Shown here: positions 60,949-64,000 of the stretch, piece by piece | Layout of the letters: each line of letters opens with the position of its first letter | How positions within the stretch are numbered: position 1 is the stretch's first letter | DNA from: Herbaspirillum sp. CF444 | Lineage (GTDB): Bacteria > Pseudomonadota > Gammaproteobacteria > Burkholderiales > Burkholderiaceae_D | Length of the DNA stretch: 64,000 bases | Assembly (NCBI RefSeq): GCF_000282135.1 | Contig: NZ_AKJW01000015.1 | Location: 1-64,000 of the forward strand | Reading direction: 5' to 3' | Notes under the pieces: generated by a model | What the model was told of the DNA's origin: nothing | What the model saw: only the letters and a program-made list of their open reading frames with translations | Databases searched by the model: none | Program-made: the position numbers and the translations under genes

Positions 60949-61554
60949 GTGCGCCAATCGGAGAGTCAAAATTTAGAAGCCGCGAGGGTGAAATATGCTG
61001 CGATCAGGGCGACTACACAAACTTACGTTGAGGAAGAGTGGTTAGCGGAGCAACGTGAACGCATAGTGGTGACAGCTTTAAATTCTGACGCTCAGTCCCA
61101 TTTTGATAGGTACTGGCGCAATCATCCCCAGCGCTTGGTTTCTTTTGATTGGTTCGGGAGCATTAAGAAGACTTTGGACAATAGCCATCCGCGTCGCTTA
61201 GAGTTTGCTTTCTGGAAGAATAAGATTTTGTGCGGTCTGGTTGTTGGTCGTATATCCAAAGGCGGTCAGTGGCTCTCTGTGACGCATATTGAAGGATATC
61301 CGGATGCATCGCACCCACTCAAAGGAAAAATTATTGCTTTAGCACTATTTGCTGCTGACGTTTATTCCGTAGCAACAAAAAGTGAGGCTAGAGGATTCCA
61401 GCCACGTGTTCGCCTGTTGGATCCGGTGCCACAGGTCATAGCGGCGTATCAGAATCTAGGTTATAGTGACGTCGTCGTTACAAAAAAGCTTCGTTACATG
61501 ACGAAGCCTTATATCGCAGGAGTTCATCATGAAGACACAACACGCAAAAGTTGA
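60949..61554 (+). CDS. GNAT-like protein, prophage cargo
   Basis: A 201-aa protein starting with GTG (GGGGA just upstream). The C-terminal part resembles a GNAT fold: LEFAFWKNKILCGLVVGRIS, GQWLSVTHIEGYPDASHPLK, then VRLLDPVPQVIAAYQNLGYS as the last strand/helix. The acetyl-CoA pyrophosphate loop R/Q-x-x-G-x-G/A is degenerate (H-P-L-K-G-K), so activity is uncertain. It overlaps the next gene by 26 nt. Codon use and composition are more AT-rich than the chromosome to the left, fitting a transferred phage gene. Confidence 0.65.
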   Translation: MRQSESQNLEAARVKYAAIRATTQTYVEEEWLAEQRERIVVTALNSDAQSHFDRYWRNHPQRLVSFDWFGSIKKTLDNSHPRRLEFAFWKNKILCGLVVGRISKGGQWLSVTHIEGYPDASHPLKGKIIALALFAADVYSVATKSEARGFQPRVRLLDPVPQVIAAYQNLGYSDVVVTKKLRYMTKPYIAGVHHEDTTRKS

Positions 61555-61702
61555 TAGCGGTCCTCGCAAGCTCGCAGGTAATCCTACGACCGCAGCTGTG
61601 GAAGAACTGCGCCGTCGATTCGAGCAAGCAAAAGGTGTCTCTTCATTGAAAGATTTGCTCACGGTAAAGTACGACGGTCCGGAAGTTTCGGGTAAAAATT
61701 AA
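61529..61702 (+). CDS. 57-aa protein overlapping the GNAT-like gene
   Basis: A 57-residue protein, basic N-terminus (MKTQHAKVDSGPRKLAGNPT), a central helix (AVEELRRRFEQAKGVSSLKD) and a short acidic tail. AGGAG lies 6 nt before the ATG at 61529, inside the end of the GNAT-like gene, so it is a genuine translated overlap rather than a shadow. No family was recognised and no DNA-binding motif seen. Its coupling to the upstream gene suggests a functional pair, for example toxin and partner. Confidence 0.6.
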   Translation: MKTQHAKVDSGPRKLAGNPTTAAVEELRRRFEQAKGVSSLKDLLTVKYDGPEVSGKN

Positions 61703-61720
61703 ACGATAATAGTATTAAAA

Positions 61721-61748
61721 AAAGAGCCTCGATTTTCGAGGCTTTTTT
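61721..61748. terminator. Bidirectional terminator in the prophage end
   Basis: AGCCTCGA / TCGAGGCT (61725-61732, 61736-61743), T-rich loop, T-run on the plus strand and, read the other way, a seven-T run. It serves the convergent GNAT-like unit and the PrtN-like gene. Confidence 0.9.
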
Positions 61749-61770
61749 ATTTCCTGCTCTTTCAACGGAG

Positions 61771-62010
61771 TCAAGGTCTGGGCGGTTTGTGAAGCGCTCT
61801 AGCTCGTTCCCGTTGCATGTCAAGGTACTCCCCTACATCCCTAACGTCGGCGACACGGTTGCGCCCCTCTTTGCGAGTTGGTATGGGGAATGCCCCTGCC
61901 GATAGAAGATTGTGTGCGGTTCCGCGCACGACGCCAATCTCGTCACATACTTCTTCGCGCTTCATCGTCAGTCGCTCGTACTTCATTGCGAGGAAAACCG
62001 CTGCTTTCAT
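61771..62010 (-). CDS. PrtN/AlpA-like DNA-binding protein
   Basis: A 79-aa predicted regulator (MKAAVFLAMKYERLTMKREE, VCDEIGVVRGTAHNLLSAGA, FPIPTRKEGRNRVADVRDVG, EYLDMQRERARAL). The order 'FL..Y - vC...g - a.n....G.fPiPt.k - v.DvaeyLd..R' is like the pyocin activator PrtN family, which switches on lysis/late genes of prophages and pyocins. In-frame ATG 62025 is five codons upstream. Its location next to the lysis genes agrees with that role, but the family call is by pattern. Confidence 0.6.
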   Translation of the reverse strand: MKAAVFLAMKYERLTMKREEVCDEIGVVRGTAHNLLSAGAFPIPTRKEGRNRVADVRDVGEYLDMQRERARALHKPPRP

Positions 62011-62044
62011 ATATTTTCGCCACACTCGACGCAGTCACGTTCAA

Positions 62045-62077
62045 AGCCCTGATGAAGAAATTCATCGGGGCTTTTTT
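62045..62077 (+). terminator. Rho-independent terminator
   Basis: AGCCCTGATGAA / TTCATCGGGGCT (62045-62056, 62061-62072), GAAA loop, six T. On the plus strand it ends nothing obvious upstream, so it probably insulates the next gene from read-through. Confidence 0.85.
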
Positions 62078-62101
62078 ATACCCGTTCGTATGTTAAGGGC
62101 T

Positions 62102-62110
62102 TGCTATATT
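62102..62110 (+). promoter_or_regulatory. Extended -10 promoter of the 155-aa gene
   Basis: TGCTATATT, an extended -10 element, 32 nt before ATG 62142 and directly after the terminator at 62045-62077. Confidence 0.5.
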
Positions 62111-62141
62111 GGATGCCCTTCAACAAGAACAAGGTGGGTAT

Positions 62142-62609
62142 ATGGATCCAAATGAAATAGGGCAGGCGGTTAGCTTCTTAAATGCTGTCAAAGAAGTCAC
62201 GGCGATTGCGGCACGTTTCAAAGCGCTGTTGGAGACAGCTCCTAAGGCGGAGGCCAACGGCACTGCCAATCGTTTTGAGAGTTTTCAGCTCACGAACGGT
62301 ACGTTCGCCACGGATTTCTTGCTGCAAACAGAGTTCGGCAAGATTGCCGCAGCGTTTGGGCTGGTGAACCATGACAAGGAAATTTACGGTGCATATCAGT
62401 TCTCGTTGGCCGTACTCCCGGATGCGACTGCACCTGAGGAGATAAAATGGGTCAAACTTTCAACGTTGTTCTTTGATAAATTTGGGAACACCGCAAGACC
62501 AGCGCCGTGCGATAGCATCGCGCTCGGCGAGGACGATCCGTCAACCTTCAAGCGCCATTTCTTTGGTAGCTTGATATTGGCTGCTTCGGAAGCTCTGCCA
62601 GTTGCTTGA
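62142..62609 (+). CDS. Unknown 155-aa prophage protein (moron-like)
   Basis: A soluble 155-residue protein of unknown family: MDPNEIGQAVSFLNAVKEVT, FESFQLTNGTFATDFLLQTE, FGKIAAAFGLVNHDKEIYGA. No signal peptide or membrane segment. AAGGTGGGT precedes ATG 62142. The gene has its own extended -10 promoter and is flanked by terminators on both sides (62045-62077 and 62672-62704), the hallmark layout of a phage moron. Such genes often give the lysogen a trait such as exclusion or virulence, but nothing specific can be claimed. Confidence 0.6.
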   Translation: MDPNEIGQAVSFLNAVKEVTAIAARFKALLETAPKAEANGTANRFESFQLTNGTFATDFLLQTEFGKIAAAFGLVNHDKEIYGAYQFSLAVLPDATAPEEIKWVKLSTLFFDKFGNTARPAPCDSIALGEDDPSTFKRHFFGSLILAASEALPVA

Positions 62610-62671
62610 CGCTTCTAAGAATCAGACGGTGTAAATGACTGCACCGTCACATTCTTGTGCGTGTCATCTGA

Positions 62672-62704
62672 AAGCCCTGTGCCAGTAATGGCCAGGGCTT
62701 TTTT
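62672..62704 (+). terminator. Rho-independent terminator after the 155-aa gene
   Basis: Nested stems AAGCCCTG / CAGGGCTT (62672-62679, 62693-62700) and GCCA / TGGC around GTAA, followed by six T. Confidence 0.9.
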
Positions 62705-62722
62705 GTTTACTTCCTGGTTTCC

Positions 62723-62929
62723 ATGATGGCGGGATACCTCACATCGCCGGAACTGATGCGTATGGCGGCAATTCACGATCGCAGTGTGGCGTCACTGATC
62801 GCTGCGACGTTGGTGGTGACGATCCTGAATAAGGGGATTGACTGGGCCGGCAACATGAATTTTGCCGATTTCATTATCAACCTCGGCTCGATGCTGAGCC
62901 GGATGAAAGGAACCAAGAAAGATGAATGA
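62723..62929 (+). CDS. Small phage membrane protein, holin-like
   Basis: A 68-aa protein with one hydrophobic helix (SVASLIAATLVVTILNKGID) and a basic, short C-terminus (MLSRMKGTKKDE). Position immediately before a 3-TM protein and an endolysin suggests a holin or holin accessory. Its stop overlaps the next start (8 nt). Starts at 62723 or 62726; the ribosome binding site is poor. Confidence 0.55.
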   Translation: MMAGYLTSPELMRMAAIHDRSVASLIAATLVVTILNKGIDWAGNMNFADFIINLGSMLSRMKGTKKDE

Positions 62930-63305
62930 GCTTATCCATCCGTACATCGACCTGCAGCGCGTGCTGCTGATCGCTCAGCTGGTCATTTCGCTGCTTGTGG
63001 TCGGCCGGCTGATGTTCTATCGCAAGAAACACGCACGGCATAAGGTCCATATGTCGGTCGTCGCGTACTTGCTTCTGGTGGCCTATGGCTGGACGGCCAT
63101 TCGTATCTTGACGGGCGAATATCTTTCGCCCGTTGACTGGTCCGATTTGGCAGTCAATGCCGCCGTGCTGTTGGCAGTCTTCTATGCCAAGGGCAATATC
63201 GCCCGCTTCCTCATGACGGCGCCCGGCGCGCGGTACAAGGTGAGGGTCTCCGGGCAGTTCCCGCCGCAACGCAATCCAAGTGTTTCAAAGGAGACGAAAC
63301 TATGA
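62922..63305 (+). CDS. Putative 3-TM phage holin
   Basis: A 127-aa protein with three predicted helices (LLIAQLVISLLVVGRLMFY; VVAYLLLVAYGWTAIRILTG; LAVNAAVLLAVFYAKGNIAR) and a charged C-terminus. Encoded just before an endolysin and overlapping it by 4 nt (ATGA), as is typical of a holin that releases endolysin across the inner membrane. Sequence family not recognised with certainty. Confidence 0.68.
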   Translation: MNELIHPYIDLQRVLLIAQLVISLLVVGRLMFYRKKHARHKVHMSVVAYLLLVAYGWTAIRILTGEYLSPVDWSDLAVNAAVLLAVFYAKGNIARFLMTAPGARYKVRVSGQFPPQRNPSVSKETKL

Positions 63306-64000
63306 ACGTGCAGCAACTGCAAGCCATCATGCCCGCCGCCAAGCGGGCATTGTTGTTTTTGGAGCCGTTGAACGCCGCCATGCAGGAGTTCGGCATTCTG
63401 GCGCCGCTTCACCAGGCGATGTTCATTCCGCAGATCGCGGTGGAAACAAGCCAACTGGCCAGGCTCGATGAAAACCTCAGCTACAGCGCGGACGGCCTGG
63501 CCAACACATGGCCGAGTCGCTACGCGCAAAAGGATGGTGCCGGCAACTACGTCAAGGTCACGCCGCCGGCTGCAGCGTCCGACCTGCCAACGCGGCCGTG
63601 CAATGCTCCCAACGACCTAGCTAAATGCCTCGACCGTAACGCAGTAGCGATCGCCAACAATGTCTACGCCAATCGCGGCGGCAATGGGGACGAGGCCAGC
63701 GGCGACGGCTGGATGTTCCGTGGCGCCGGCGGCTTCATGTGCACATTTCATGATGGCCATGCGCAATGTGCTGCTTACTTCGGAATTCCGCTGCACCAGG
63801 TTGGCGACTGGTTGCGCACGCCTGAGGGCGCGATGCGGTCTGCAGGTTGGTACTGGAACGTGAACGGCATGGCTAAGTTTGCCGACGCTGGCGATTTCGA
63901 CGGCGTCTGCGATGTCCTCAATATCGGCCGCAAAACTCAGAAGGTCGGCGATGCCATCGGTTATGCGGCTCGCCTCACACATTACAACCTCGCTCGTCAA
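63302..64000 (+). CDS. GH19 chitinase-like endolysin (partial, runs off window)
   Basis: 233 codons open to the window edge without a stop. The GH19 lysozyme-like fold is shown by AMFIPQIAVETSQLARLDEN (catalytic Glu in the ETxx segment, second Glu in ENLSYS), SADGLANTWPSRY, GWMFRGAGGFMCTFHDGHAQ and MRSAGWYWNVNGMAKFADAG. In usual members the third segment reads FRGRG-x-IQLTG; here it is FRGAGGFMCTF, a clear deviation. It cleaves peptidoglycan for host lysis. Start ATG overlaps the holin stop. Confidence 0.82.
   Translation, partial: MNVQQLQAIMPAAKRALLFLEPLNAAMQEFGILAPLHQAMFIPQIAVETSQLARLDENLSYSADGLANTWPSRYAQKDGAGNYVKVTPPAAASDLPTRPCNAPNDLAKCLDRNAVAIANNVYANRGGNGDEASGDGWMFRGAGGFMCTFHDGHAQCAAYFGIPLHQVGDWLRTPEGAMRSAGWYWNVNGMAKFADAGDFDGVCDVLNIGRKTQKVGDAIGYAARLTHYNLARQ

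Noticed and set aside
63332-63356. Hairpin GCCCGC/GCGGGC followed by T-rich sequence as terminator
   Set aside because: It lies inside the endolysin coding sequence near its start, so it is probably coincidental.

Overview
The window is a high-GC chromosomal segment of a betaproteobacterium, most likely Burkholderiales/Oxalobacteraceae (Herbaspirillum-like). The support is a Burkholderia-type porin, the rimP-nusA-infB-rbfA-truB block, RluB with long low-complexity tails, GlnRS, LytTR signalling and many chemotaxis/c-di-GMP genes. The assignment rests on gene content and protein style only; no database search was possible. The last ~3.2 kb is the left end of a prophage.

Layout. (1) 1-4968: livHMGF-type branched-chain amino acid/amide ABC transporter (its binding protein presumably lies upstream, outside the window), followed by a DUF1445 'putative hydro-lyase' and an NTF2/SnoaL-like protein. 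(2) 5.2-14.7 kb: porin, two methyl-accepting chemotaxis proteins, a winged-helix regulator, a MocR-type (GntR-aminotransferase) regulator divergent from a GNAT gene, an AzoR-type azoreductase and an HD-GYP phosphodiesterase. (3) 14.9-18.5 kb: a TetR repressor, an SDR-siderophore-interacting reductase operon, and a His-rich PadR regulator with DUF3861. Three related CTAAC-N3-GTTAG sites link the TetR gene to a perfect-consensus promoter of the SDR operon. (4) 18.6-35.4 kb: exonuclease I, two paralogous lipoproteins, a uracil/xanthine permease, a CorA/ZntB-like transporter, GlnRS, a gene split by an in-frame stop, a LytS/LytTR two-component system, a GDPD phosphodiesterase and two Lys/Ala-rich secreted proteins. 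(5) 35.4-41 kb: a candidate small RNA with a strong terminator, then alaS, a Nudix hydrolase, a TusA-like protein and a glutamate-synthase-like FMN protein. (6) 41.2-45.6 kb: a binding protein, a fused permease-ATPase, an FCD-type GntR and a DUF1989 protein, preceded by paired GntR-type operators. (7) 45.9-60.1 kb: a PAS-PAS-GGDEF-EAL protein, scpB-rluB, the rimP operon with an attenuator-like leader, and typA. (8) 60.7-64.0 kb: a 21-codon remnant of the 5' end of dusA, a recognised prophage integration site, then moron-like units, two small membrane (holin-type) proteins and a GH19-type endolysin running off the window.

The best leads for something undescribed are the two terminator-bounded cargo units next to the dusA attachment remnant (a GNAT-like protein overlapping a 57-aa protein; a lone 155-aa protein), the structured RNA upstream of alaS, the promoter-hairpins-terminator leader before rimP, and the predicted TetR and GntR regulons.
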